From Peronospora farinosa (lineage: Eukaryota; Oomycota; Peronosporomycetes; Peronosporales; Peronosporaceae), in NCBI GenBank assembly GCA_947646735.1, contig CANTFK010000716.1, positions 28,881-92,880 on the forward strand: DNA of 64,000 nucleotides. Direction: 5' to 3'. The notes under the pieces were generated by a model. The model saw only the letters and a list, made by a program, of their open reading frames with translations. It did not search any database and was not told where the DNA came from. Every line of letters starts with the position of its first letter. Within the stretch, counting starts at the first letter, position 1. This document shows, piece by piece, positions 55,960 to 64,000 of the stretch. Made by a program: the position numbers and the translations under genes.

Positions 55960-58047
55960 TTAAAGATTTAAAAGTTCTTTTGGACTTGGTTTAAATTCAG
56001 GCTGAATTTTAGCACGAATTAATAATGATGCTAAGTTATGTGGGCGTTTATAGCAAATAACTAAGCGACCAAGGCGTTGTCTTATTAGTAGACGTTGAAG
56101 TTGGCGAAATTTAATCATTTTCTTAAGTGTCTTTTGGCGAGGGCCGTTAGAGTCGAAAGTGATTTTATACGGAATAATTCGCATGCCATCCTTACTATTA
56201 GTAGAAGGTTGGCGACATTTAGCATACGCTGATGTAAATGTTTTCTTTAGGAAATATTCCGAAAATCCGCGGGCACGTAACCGCGTATATAACAAACGCA
56301 AAGTTGATTTAAAATCATCAAGTTTCGTATTTTGAGTAAAATATGTGCGGATTAAGCCATGAATTAACCCTGAAAATACACCAGGCGGATGAGCACTGGT
56401 AGGACAGGGATAAAGATACAAATTTAACGCTTTTTGATAAGTTTGCGTAAAAATTGTAGTATTTTCGAGAGTAATAGTTAAGTCAAGAAAATCAGCTGTT
56501 TGCGGTGGAGGTGTCATACCTAAATCTAGTGATTGGGATGGTGACGTCCACTTAATACCCGGAAAGGTACGCGACATGACAGCTTTAAAGCGATTATAAT
56601 ACCAGAGACGCGAAGTATCAACTGAAAATATGATGAATACATCGTCAATATATCTGGTATAGAAAACCAAAGAGTCTTTGAACATTGGAAATAGTACATT
56701 TATCTCGTAGTATGCTAAATATAAGTTAGCATAACTAGGAGCAGCGGGTGTACCCATTGCAGCACCACGGGTTTGGCGCCAACAAGTGTCTCCAAATTCA
56801 AACCAATTATGGTTCATAAGTATGGTTATCCCTTCTAAGATGATATCACGGTACTTAGAGTCCCGTAGCCACCATGATATTGCTCGTAATCCTTCTGAAT
56901 TCGGTATGGACGTATAGAGGGAAGTAGCATCCCAGGTTGTCAAGAGCGAATCAGAGGGTATTTGTAGGTCGCTTAACTGTGGTAGTAAGCGATTACTACT
57001 TTGAAGGATATGGCTACAGTTTAGAATATATGGCTGAAGCATATAATCTATCCATTTTGATAAGCCATGAAGGGGTGAATTAATAGATGCTACAATTGGG
57101 CGAAATCCCATCGGAGTTTTATGAATTTTAGGCATTCCATAAAACCGAGCCGGTATTGTAGTATCAATAGTATGTATAACTATCTTGATATTTCTTACTA
57201 ATTCGGGATATTTTTTAGATACCCTGAAGTGCCAATTTAATACCATGCGTTGTAATGCACGCAATGGAATTTTGGGATAATGTAAGTAAATATTGTCAGA
57301 ACGAAGATGTTCAAGACACCAACGGATATATTGTTCCGTTAACATGACAGCGGGACCGAGATTTTTGTCGGTCGCCAAGAATTTAAGGTCAGTTTTACGA
57401 CGAAGCTCACCAAGCATTTGTCGACTACGCCGTGGCAAATTAAAGCTATGACGAAATTTATATAAGTCTAAGCTATCTTTTAGGATGCCACGAGTATGCA
57501 TAAGGAATTGCATAAAATTAGGATTAGCTAATTCCGGGGGTTTCCATGACGGATTCGGTACATAGATTTGTTTTGCATATGTGCGATCCGGTTTATCACG
57601 AAAAGCAGCGTTAATTTTAATAGAACGCATAAGTGAATCGAACCCAGCCAAATAGGCTGCCGTTTTAATTCGGGGTGGTGTTGGACAAAATTTAAAGCTG
57701 AGACCTAATAATTTGGACAGACCGTTAGGAAGGTTCGTGCCCGGAGGGGTAAGGTCATGAAATGCTAAATTTGTGACACGGTGATTAATAGTAAACACCG
57801 GACGATTACCGAATAAACGTAAAACATTAGTTTTAGTTGAAGACTTAAGCTGTATTAAAGGAGTTTTAACTACTAAATCTGCTTTTAGTGCTTGTTTCTT
57901 GGCTTGGCGTTTTTGCTTCCGGAAATTTGCCCGGCGCGTTTTCGCTTGTTTTGCCCAGTGTGACCGCCGGGGGCGCCTTTTGCGCGAGGTTTGGGTTTCG
58001 GTTTGGGTTTTTTGCCGGGTGACTGGGTCTTTTTCCCGGCTGGGCGG
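55960..58047 (-). CDS. PLE ORF2: reverse transcriptase, no endonuclease (unit 1)
   Basis: The frame is open from 58080 to 55960 with no ATG before 57630. Counting from 57798 (a GTG codon): TDKNLGPAV at 143-151, ARFYGMPKIHK 217-227, RPIVAS 233-238, WDATSLYT (first Asp) 289-296, QTRGAAMGTPAAPSYANL 342-359, RYIDD 382-386. These are signatures of Penelope-like RTs. It ends soon after YKRPHNLASLLIRAK with no CxxC or GIY-YIG domain, so it relies on a free 3' end such as a telomere overhang. Probably made as a -1 frameshift fusion with ORF1, about 971 residues. Confidence 0.93.
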   Translation of the reverse strand, partial: PPSREKDPVTRQKTQTETQTSRKRRPRRSHWAKQAKTRRANFRKQKRQAKKQALKADLVVKTPLIQLKSSTKTNVLRLFGNRPVFTINHRVTNLAFHDLTPPGTNLPNGLSKLLGLSFKFCPTPPRIKTAAYLAGFDSLMRSIKINAAFRDKPDRTYAKQIYVPNPSWKPPELANPNFMQFLMHTRGILKDSLDLYKFRHSFNLPRRSRQMLGELRRKTDLKFLATDKNLGPAVMLTEQYIRWCLEHLRSDNIYLHYPKIPLRALQRMVLNWHFRVSKKYPELVRNIKIVIHTIDTTIPARFYGMPKIHKTPMGFRPIVASINSPLHGLSKWIDYMLQPYILNCSHILQSSNRLLPQLSDLQIPSDSLLTTWDATSLYTSIPNSEGLRAISWWLRDSKYRDIILEGITILMNHNWFEFGDTCWRQTRGAAMGTPAAPSYANLYLAYYEINVLFPMFKDSLVFYTRYIDDVFIIFSVDTSRLWYYNRFKAVMSRTFPGIKWTSPSQSLDLGMTPPPQTADFLDLTITLENTTIFTQTYQKALNLYLYPCPTSAHPPGVFSGLIHGLIRTYFTQNTKLDDFKSTLRLLYTRLRARGFSEYFLKKTFTSAYAKCRQPSTNSKDGMRIIPYKITFDSNGPRQKTLKKMIKFRQLQRLLIRQRLGRLVICYKRPHNLASLLIRAKIQPEFKPSPKELLNL

Positions 58048-58874
58048 TTTTTTTGACGCGACTTGGGACCCGGGCTGGATTTAGACAGGCCACGGATCAT
58101 TGATTCAAGTTTTTTGAACTTGGCCTCAGCCACTTTCGACACAAGATCTTTAATCTTAGTCTCGTCTGGAAGACCCATTTCTGTGTCTTCAGCAGCGGCA
58201 CGCTTAGCCTCGAGGGCTTTGGCTTTAATGGACATTAGAGCTAGACGATCATTTAGACCATCTAGATAATGGGACCATTTAGAGCAATATTTGTCTTTGG
58301 CCAATTCGACCAAATACGGAAAATGGAATTCCCCTGAAAACCGATCGCGAAATCCCACTTCGCGTCCTGATGCGATGCCCTTTGTTAGAGGTACAGTGGG
58401 ATAGGCGGCAGTTTGTTGGGTATCAAAAAATTCACAAGTTTTATTGTAAAATTCTGTATCCAAATTTCCAAATTGCAAGTTGAGAGTTCTGAGTTCCTCA
58501 TGTTGCACTTTGAGTGCAATAGCAGTTGCCTGCTTGAGGTAGCGAGATTTAATCTCCTCAAAATATTCGCTTTGAATTTTCACAAATTCAGGATCAGATT
58601 CGCGAAGACCATCCGAAAAGGTCATCTGATGCGAAATCTGAAGCGATTTGGGGCAAGTGCCATTGGCATCATGCTCCGTCAACTTTTGAATGGCGGCCCT
58701 TTTGGCTTTGATCTTGCCATTAAGGGTCACCTTCTTCCTATAGGAGGCAGTAATATGCTCATCCAGGAAGAGTGGCAGCGCAATCAACGGAGGGTTCGAA
58801 GGCCTCACCGGATCGCAGCTTGAATCGACGGGGTGTCGAGGAGGGTTTAGGGTTGGGTCTACCGAGGTAGACAT
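57885..58874 (-). CDS. PLE ORF1: basic protein with coiled coil (unit 1)
   Basis: 329 codons from the first ATG, 58874 (the open frame extends to a TTG at 58907). The middle is helical and charged (KAKALEAKRAAAEDTEM; KIKDLVSKVAEAKFKKLESM), suggesting a coiled coil. The end is very basic (KPKPKPKPRAKG) and could bind RNA. Codons 8-11 contain CCCTAAACCC, the complement of the telomere G-strand. It overlaps ORF2 by 196 nt. No known domain; a gag-like partner of the RT is inferred. Confidence 0.85.
   Translation of the reverse strand: MSTSVDPTLNPPRHPVDSSCDPVRPSNPPLIALPLFLDEHITASYRKKVTLNGKIKAKRAAIQKLTEHDANGTCPKSLQISHQMTFSDGLRESDPEFVKIQSEYFEEIKSRYLKQATAIALKVQHEELRTLNLQFGNLDTEFYNKTCEFFDTQQTAAYPTVPLTKGIASGREVGFRDRFSGEFHFPYLVELAKDKYCSKWSHYLDGLNDRLALMSIKAKALEAKRAAAEDTEMGLPDETKIKDLVSKVAEAKFKKLESMIRGLSKSSPGPKSRQKNRPAGKKTQSPGKKPKPKPKPRAKGAPGGHTGQNKRKRAGQISGSKNAKPRNKH
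58014..58053 (-). promoter_or_regulatory. Programmed -1 frameshift signal (unit 1)
   Basis: Slippery heptamer A_AAA_AAC at 58053-58047, in the ORF1 frame (CAA AAA AAC), then a 6-nt spacer, then a perfect 6-bp stem GCCGGG (58040-58035) with CCCGGC (58019-58014) around a 15-nt loop. ORF2 is in the -1 frame and open across this point. Confidence 0.8.
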
Positions 58875-59613
58875 GGTCAACTTCCCTTCGAATACCAGAG
58901 TATACAAAGTATACAGTATACAGTATAAACCTAGTAAAAAACTAAAATATAGAATATAACTAGGCTACTGAATACAAACACGTATCTCAAAGGAAAATCA
59001 AAAGTGACCTTTCCTTTCGGCTGGGTAGCCTTCATCAGTGAGAATTCCCACGTGTTTTTTCGGCGTATGTGAACCAGTCAAATTTTTGAGCTGGCTTACA
59101 ACAGCGCTTAAAACATAGCATAGTAGTTTTAAGACAATGTGCCGAAAGGATAAATATGATAGAATTAAACAAATTTTGTTAAATTATGTTAAATTTTTGA
59201 TTTTGTGACCAAATAATCTGTTTAATTTTTAAACCAATCAAAATTTTGACTTTTGGTCCAATCATTATTTTTTAGGTTTGGACCAATCAAATTGATGACA
59301 TTTAAGCCAATCAGATAGGTGACTTATTAGCCAATCGAATATGTAGGATTTTTAAGCCAATCATGTATTCGGCTTTTAAGCCAATCAAAATGTTAATTTT
59401 TAAGCCAATCATATTATTGATACCAAAAATTAATACCCGTTCAAAGAGATAGTATCAATTATAAGGTTTGAAAGTCTAACAATAACAAATACCCGCTCAA
59501 AGCGATAGTATCAGTTATAAAGTCTGACAGTTATTAGAGACGCAAAACAGATACCTGTTATAATCGATGATATCAGGTATAAGGTTTTAGGTTTGGGGTT
59601 TAGGGGTTGGGTG
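58843..59613 (-). repeat. PLE pseudo-LTR 2 (shared by both units)
   Basis: Same as pLTR1 except for rare substitutions (T at 59271 where pLTR1 and pLTR3 have A). It continues on the right into the hairpin cluster of unit 2 without telomere repeats. Confidence 0.92.
58979..59054 (-). ncRNA. Hammerhead ribozyme 2
   Basis: Identical fold and sequence to 54812-54887. It lies about 105 nt upstream of the ORF1 ATG of unit 1. Predicted cut after position 58990. Confidence 0.88.
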
Positions 59614-60126
59614 TTGGCCCAGCCAAAACTGGGCCTCACACTGTACCCAAATTGGAATTGGGTACTAAAATGGGTAAAATGACCCATTATATATTGCCAC
59701 TTGTACGCGTGGGTACTAGAGTGTCTATAAGCTAAAGCTTGATATGGGTCAAAAAATCATGCCTTCTCGTCCCATTTCGGGATAAGATCAAGTGCAATTT
59801 ACCATATCGGTGGAACGTCCTAACTTGGGCTCCCCAAATGTGCCACTGCGCCTACGATGTGATACCGCATTCCCATTGCCCAGGAATGTAGGATCACTGA
59901 GGCCGTGCGCTCCCGGGGAAATTAGTTGGTCGTACAAACGCTTGGTACGGTAAGCCCCCTATTTTAGGGGCGGGACGGTGTCCTGAACTCGAATATTTTC
60001 GAGCTTCATACACATCCCAGCTGTACGGAGTTTGTACACACAACTTCATATATATTTTTTATATTTATTTTATATTTATATATCTCTTTTCAACATTAAT
60101 TTAAATATTTAAAACATTACTTAGTT
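59614..60126 (-). other. PLE 3' UTR with hairpin cluster (unit 2)
   Basis: Copy of 55447-55959 with the same stems, starting at 59616-59622 paired with 59629-59635. Not coding. Confidence 0.7.
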
Positions 60127-62214
60127 TTAAAGATTTAAAAGTTCTTTTGGACTTGGTTTAAATTCAGGCTGAATTTTAGCACGAATTAATAATGATGCTA
60201 AGTTATGTGGGCGTTTATAGCAAATAACTAAGCGACCAAGGCGTTGTCTTATTAGTAGACGTTGAAGTTGGCGAAATTTAATCATTTTCTTAAGTGTCTT
60301 TTGGCGAGGGCCGTTAGAGTCGAAAGTGATTTTATACGGAATAATTCGCATGCCATCCTTACTATTAGTAGAAGGTTGGCGACATTTAGCATACGCTGAT
60401 GTAAATGTTTTCTTTAGGAAATATTCCGAAAATCCGCGGGCACGTAACCGCGTATATAACAAACGCAAAGTTGATTTAAAATCATCAAGTTTCGTATTTT
60501 GAGTAAAATATGTGCGGATTAAGCCATGAATTAACCCTGAAAATACACCAGGCGGATGAGCACTGGTAGGACAGGGATAAAGATACAAATTTAACGCTTT
60601 TTGATAAGTTTGCGTAAAAATTGTAGTATTTTCGAGAGTAATAGTTAAGTCAAGAAAATCAGCTGTTTGCGGTGGAGGTGTCATACCTAAATCTAGTGAT
60701 TGGGATGGTGACGTCCACTTAATACCCGGAAAGGTACGCGACATGACAGCTTTAAAGCGATTATAATACCAGAGACGCGAAGTATCAACTGAAAATATGA
60801 TGAATACATCGTCAATATATCTGGTATAGAAAACCAAAGAGTCTTTGAACATTGGAAATAGTACATTTATCTCGTAGTATGCTAAATATAAGTTAGCATA
60901 ACTAGGAGCAGCGGGTGTACCCATTGCAGCACCACGGGTTTGGCGCCAACAAGTGTCTCCAAATTCAAACCAATTATGGTTCATAAGTATGGTTATCCCT
61001 TCTAAGATGATATCACGGTACTTAGAGTCCCGTAGCCACCATGATATTGCTCGTAATCCTTCTGAATTCGGTATGGACGTATAGAGGGAAGTAGCATCCC
61101 AGGTTGTCAAGAGCGAATCAGAGGGTATTTGTAGGTCGCTTAACTGTGGTAGTAAGCGATTACTACTTTGAAGGATATGGCTACAGTTTAGAATATATGG
61201 CTGAAGCATATAATCTATCCATTTTGATAAGCCATGAAGGGGTGAATTAATAGATGCTACAATTGGGCGAAATCCCATCGGAGTTTTATGAATTTTAGGC
61301 ATTCCATAAAACCGAGCCGGTATTGTAGTATCAATAGTATGTATAACTATCTTGATATTTCTTACTAATTCGGGATATTTTTTAGATACCCTGAAGTGCC
61401 AATTTAATACCATGCGTTGTAATGCACGCAATGGAATTTTGGGATAATGTAAGTAAATATTGTCAGAACGAAGATGTTCAAGACACCAACGGATATATTG
61501 TTCCGTTAACATGACAGCGGGACCGAGATTTTTGTCGGTCGCCAAGAATTTAAGGTCAGTTTTACGACGAAGCTCACCAAGCATTTGTCGACTACGCCGT
61601 GGCAAATTAAAGCTATGACGAAATTTATATAAGTCTAAGCTATCTTTTAGGATGCCACGAGTATGCATAAGGAATTGCATAAAATTAGGATTAGCTAATT
61701 CCGGGGGTTTCCATGACGGATTCGGTACATAGATTTGTTTTGCATATGTGCGATCCGGTTTATCACGAAAAGCAGCGTTAATTTTAATAGAACGCATAAG
61801 TGAATCGAACCCAGCCAAATAGGCTGCCGTTTTAATTCGGGGTGGTGTTGGACAAAATTTAAAGCTGAGACCTAATAATTTGGACAGACCGTTAGGAAGG
61901 TTCGTGCCCGGAGGGGTAAGGTCATGAAATGCTAAATTTGTGACACGGTGATTAATAGTAAACACCGGACGATTACCGAATAAACGTAAAACATTAGTTT
62001 TAGTTGAAGACTTAAGCTGTATTAAAGGAGTTTTAACTACTAAATCTGCTTTTAGTGCTTGTTTCTTGGCTTGGCGTTTTTGCTTCCGGAAATTTGCCCG
62101 GCGCGTTTTCGCTTGTTTTGCCCAGTGTGACCGCCGGGGGCGCCTTTTGCGCGAGGTTTGGGTTTCGGTTTGGGTTTTTTGCCGGGTGACTGGGTCTTTT
62201 TCCCGGCTGGGCGG
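60127..62214 (-). CDS. PLE ORF2: reverse transcriptase, no endonuclease (unit 2)
   Basis: The 612 residues from 61965 are identical to unit 1 by reading, including RYIDD, the GAAMGTPAAP motif and the KRPHNLASLL end. Open in the -1 frame up to 62247, again without an early ATG. Both copies lack any stop or frameshift, so both may be functional. Confidence 0.93.
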   Translation of the reverse strand, partial: PPSREKDPVTRQKTQTETQTSRKRRPRRSHWAKQAKTRRANFRKQKRQAKKQALKADLVVKTPLIQLKSSTKTNVLRLFGNRPVFTINHRVTNLAFHDLTPPGTNLPNGLSKLLGLSFKFCPTPPRIKTAAYLAGFDSLMRSIKINAAFRDKPDRTYAKQIYVPNPSWKPPELANPNFMQFLMHTRGILKDSLDLYKFRHSFNLPRRSRQMLGELRRKTDLKFLATDKNLGPAVMLTEQYIRWCLEHLRSDNIYLHYPKIPLRALQRMVLNWHFRVSKKYPELVRNIKIVIHTIDTTIPARFYGMPKIHKTPMGFRPIVASINSPLHGLSKWIDYMLQPYILNCSHILQSSNRLLPQLSDLQIPSDSLLTTWDATSLYTSIPNSEGLRAISWWLRDSKYRDIILEGITILMNHNWFEFGDTCWRQTRGAAMGTPAAPSYANLYLAYYEINVLFPMFKDSLVFYTRYIDDVFIIFSVDTSRLWYYNRFKAVMSRTFPGIKWTSPSQSLDLGMTPPPQTADFLDLTITLENTTIFTQTYQKALNLYLYPCPTSAHPPGVFSGLIHGLIRTYFTQNTKLDDFKSTLRLLYTRLRARGFSEYFLKKTFTSAYAKCRQPSTNSKDGMRIIPYKITFDSNGPRQKTLKKMIKFRQLQRLLIRQRLGRLVICYKRPHNLASLLIRAKIQPEFKPSPKELLNL

Positions 62215-63041
62215 TTTTTTTGACGCGACTTGGGACCCGGGCTGGATTTAGACAGGCCACGGATCATTGATTCAAGTTTTTTGAACTTGGCGTCAGCCAC
62301 TTTCGACACAAGATCTTTAATCTTAGTCTCGTCTGGAAGACCCATTTCTGTGTCTTCAGCAGCGGCACGCTTAGCCTCGAGGGCTTTGGCTTTAATGGAC
62401 ATTAGAGCTAGACGATCATTTAGACCATCTAGATAATGGGACCATTTAGAGCAATATTTGTCTTTGGCCAATTCGACCAAATACGGAAAATGGAATTCCC
62501 CTGAAAACCGATCGCGAAATCCCACTTCGCGTCCTGATGCGATGCCCTTTGTTAGAGGTACAGTGGGATAGGCGGCAGTTTGTTGGGTATCAAAAAATTC
62601 ACAAGTTTTATTGTAAAATTCTGTATCCAAATTTCCAAATTGCAAGTTGAGAGTTCTGAGTTCCTCATGTTGCACTTTGAGTGCAATAGCAGTTGCCTGC
62701 TTGAGGTAGCGAGATTTAATCTCCTCAAAATATTCGCTTTGAATTTTCACAAATTCAGGATCAGATTCGCGAAGACCATCCGAAAAGGTCATCTGATGCG
62801 AAATCTGAAGCGATTTGGGGCAAGTGCCATTGGCATCATGCTCCGTCAACTTTTGAATGGCGGCCCTTTTGGCTTTGATCTTGCCATTAAGGGTCACCTT
62901 CTTCCTATAGGAGGCAGTAATATGCTCATCCAGGAAGAGTGGCAGCGCAATCAACGGAGGGTTCGAAGGCCTCACCGGATCGCAGCTTGAATCGACGGGG
63001 TGTCGAGGAGGGTTTAGGGTTGGGTCTACCGAGGTAGACAT
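62052..63041 (-). CDS. PLE ORF1: basic protein with coiled coil (unit 2)
   Basis: First ATG at 63041, stop at 62052. Differs from unit 1 by one visible residue (VADAKFKK for VAEAKFKK). The telomere-complementary CCCTAAACCC lies in codons 8-11, as in unit 1. Confidence 0.85.
   Translation of the reverse strand: MSTSVDPTLNPPRHPVDSSCDPVRPSNPPLIALPLFLDEHITASYRKKVTLNGKIKAKRAAIQKLTEHDANGTCPKSLQISHQMTFSDGLRESDPEFVKIQSEYFEEIKSRYLKQATAIALKVQHEELRTLNLQFGNLDTEFYNKTCEFFDTQQTAAYPTVPLTKGIASGREVGFRDRFSGEFHFPYLVELAKDKYCSKWSHYLDGLNDRLALMSIKAKALEAKRAAAEDTEMGLPDETKIKDLVSKVADAKFKKLESMIRGLSKSSPGPKSRQKNRPAGKKTQSPGKKPKPKPKPRAKGAPGGHTGQNKRKRAGQISGSKNAKPRNKH
62181..62220 (-). promoter_or_regulatory. Programmed -1 frameshift signal (unit 2)
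   Basis: A_AAA_AAC at 62220-62214, 6-nt spacer, stem 62207-62202 with 62186-62181. Identical to unit 1. Confidence 0.8.
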
Positions 63042-63780
63042 GGTCAACTTCCCTTCGAATACCAGAGTATACAAAGTATACAGTATACAGTATAAACCTA
63101 GTAAAAAACTAAAATATAGAATATAACTAGGCTACTGAATACAAACACGTATCTCAAAGGAAAATCAAAAGTGACCTTTCCTTTCGGCTGGGTAGCCTTC
63201 ATCAGTGAGAATTCCCACGTGTTTTTTCGGCGTATGTGAACCAGTCAAATTTTTGAGCTGGCTTACAACAGCGCTTAAAACATAGCATAGTAGTTTTAAG
63301 ACAATGTGCCGAAAGGATAAATATGATAGAATTAAACAAATTTTGTTAAATTATGTTAAATTTTTGATTTTGTGACCAAATAATCTGTTTAATTTTTAAA
63401 CCAATCAAAATTTTGACTTTTGGTCCAATCATTATTTATTAGGTTTGGACCAATCAAATTGATGACATTTAAGCCAATCAGATAGGTGACTTATTAGCCA
63501 ATCGAATATGTAGGATTTTTAAGCCAATCATGTATTCGGCTTTTAAGCCAATCAAAATGTTAATTTTTAAGCCAATCATATTATTGATACCAAAAATTAA
63601 TACCCGTTCAAAGAGATAGTATCAATTATAAGGTTTGAAAGTCTAACAATAACAAATACCCGCTCAAAGCGATAGTATCAGTTATAAAGTCTGACAGTTA
63701 TTAGAGACGCAAAACAGATACCTGTTATAATCGATGATATCAGGTATAAGGTTTTAGGTTTGGGGTTTAGGGGTTGGGTG
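63010..63780 (-). repeat. PLE pseudo-LTR 3 (distal, 5' end)
   Basis: Ends at 63780 in GGGGTTTAGGGGTTGGGTG, a degenerate telomere-like tail, then switches to perfect TTTAGGG. In pLTR1 and pLTR2 the same point is followed by TTGGCCCAGCC and the hairpin cluster. Confidence 0.92.
63146..63221 (-). ncRNA. Hammerhead ribozyme 3
   Basis: Third identical copy, about 105 nt upstream of the ORF1 ATG of unit 2. Predicted cut after position 63157. Confidence 0.88.
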
Positions 63781-64000
63781 TTTAGGGTTTAGGGTTTAGG
63801 GTTTAGGGTTTAGGGTTTAGGGTTTAGGGTTTAGGGTTTAGGGTTTAGGGTTTAGGGTTTAGGGTTTAGGGTTTAGGGTTTAGGGTTTAGGGTTTAGGGT
63901 TTAGGGTTTAGGGTTTAGGGTTTAGGGTTTAGGGTTTAGGGTTTAGGGTTTAGGGTTTAGGGTTTAGGGTTTAGGGTTTAGGGTTTAGGGTTTAGGGTTT
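63781..64000 (+). repeat. Terminal telomere array, TTTAGGG
   Basis: 31 full units and three bases, perfect, cut by the window edge. The G-strand runs 5' to 3' towards the edge, as at a right-hand chromosome end. Confidence 0.97.

Larger units (their letters stand above)
54686..63780 (-). mobile_element. Tandem pair of telomere-attached, endonuclease-less Penelope-like elements
   Basis: Two units of 4167 bp plus a third pseudo-LTR, sense on the minus strand. The 3' end faces the inner telomere array and the 5' end the terminal array. Order from the right: pLTR3, ORF1, ORF2, 3' UTR, pLTR2, ORF1, ORF2, 3' UTR, pLTR1. Established knowledge: PLEs lacking the GIY-YIG domain occupy telomeres in rotifers, fungi, plants and stramenopiles, with telomere-facing 5' ends capped by telomere repeats. 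This arrangement matches. Confidence 0.95.

Noticed and set aside
57866..58093. 75-codon minus-strand frame inside the ORF1/ORF2 overlap
   Set aside because: Third phase of a region already used in two phases; low complexity, no start context.
58413..58823. Plus-strand 136-codon frame, also at 62580-62990
   Set aside because: Opposite-strand shadow of PLE ORF1; no motif, and only conserved because the units are duplicates.

Overview
The window is a chromosome end made almost entirely of retroelements. I see no credible host gene. The right edge is a run of TTTAGGG repeats with the G-rich strand pointing outward, so the physical chromosome end lies to the right. The TTTAGGG repeat, Ty3/Gypsy elements that carry both a chromodomain and a second plant/archaeal-type RNase H, and endonuclease-less Penelope-like elements at the telomere together suggest an oomycete (Phytophthora or downy-mildew type). 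TTTAGGG alone would also fit plants, so this is inference.

Layout. 1-506: tail of a LINE reverse transcriptase (minus). 507-8195: complete but decayed Gypsy element E1 (plus) with two 630-bp LTRs. 8196-15390: related Gypsy element E2 (plus), cut at both ends. 15400-16623: pieces of another Gypsy copy (minus). 16791-17085: GTACCCTGGGCCC minisatellite. 17131-26305: E3, a Gypsy element with two RNase H domains plus chromodomain (minus). 26306-27702: pol fragment E6 (minus). 27740-30888: E7 LTR with satellites, then chromodomain and integrase (minus). 30889-39270: E5, a diverged cousin of E3 (minus). 39300-40090: stray gag piece (plus). 40565-49744: E4, a near-identical copy of E3 in the opposite orientation. 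50665-53869: two long satellite-bearing LTRs around only 260 bp. 53870-54056: integrase scrap. 54147-54685: exactly 77 perfect telomere repeats. 54686-63780: two tandem Penelope-like elements (PLEs) with 4167-bp periodicity and three pseudo-LTRs. 63781-64000: terminal telomere repeats.

The most interesting system is the terminal PLE dimer. Each unit (minus strand) encodes ORF1, a basic protein with a likely coiled coil, and ORF2, a PLE reverse transcriptase without a GIY-YIG endonuclease. ORF2 has no early ATG. It overlaps ORF1 in the -1 frame downstream of a canonical A_AAA_AAC slippery site followed after 6 nt by a 6-bp GC stem. Each pseudo-LTR holds a complete hammerhead ribozyme fold and a 10-nt complement of the telomere G-strand, lying inside the first codons of ORF1, exactly where the element joins the inner telomere array. 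The geometry fits a chromosome end priming reverse transcription on PLE RNA, followed by recapping by telomerase.

A second theme is the oomycete Gypsy family (E3, E4, E5; probably the group called Chronos). The ancestral RNase H has lost two catalytic Asp residues while an added RNase H keeps its acidic residues. An antisense reading frame between chromodomain and 3' LTR is recognisably conserved between diverged copies, including the position of an internal stop codon.
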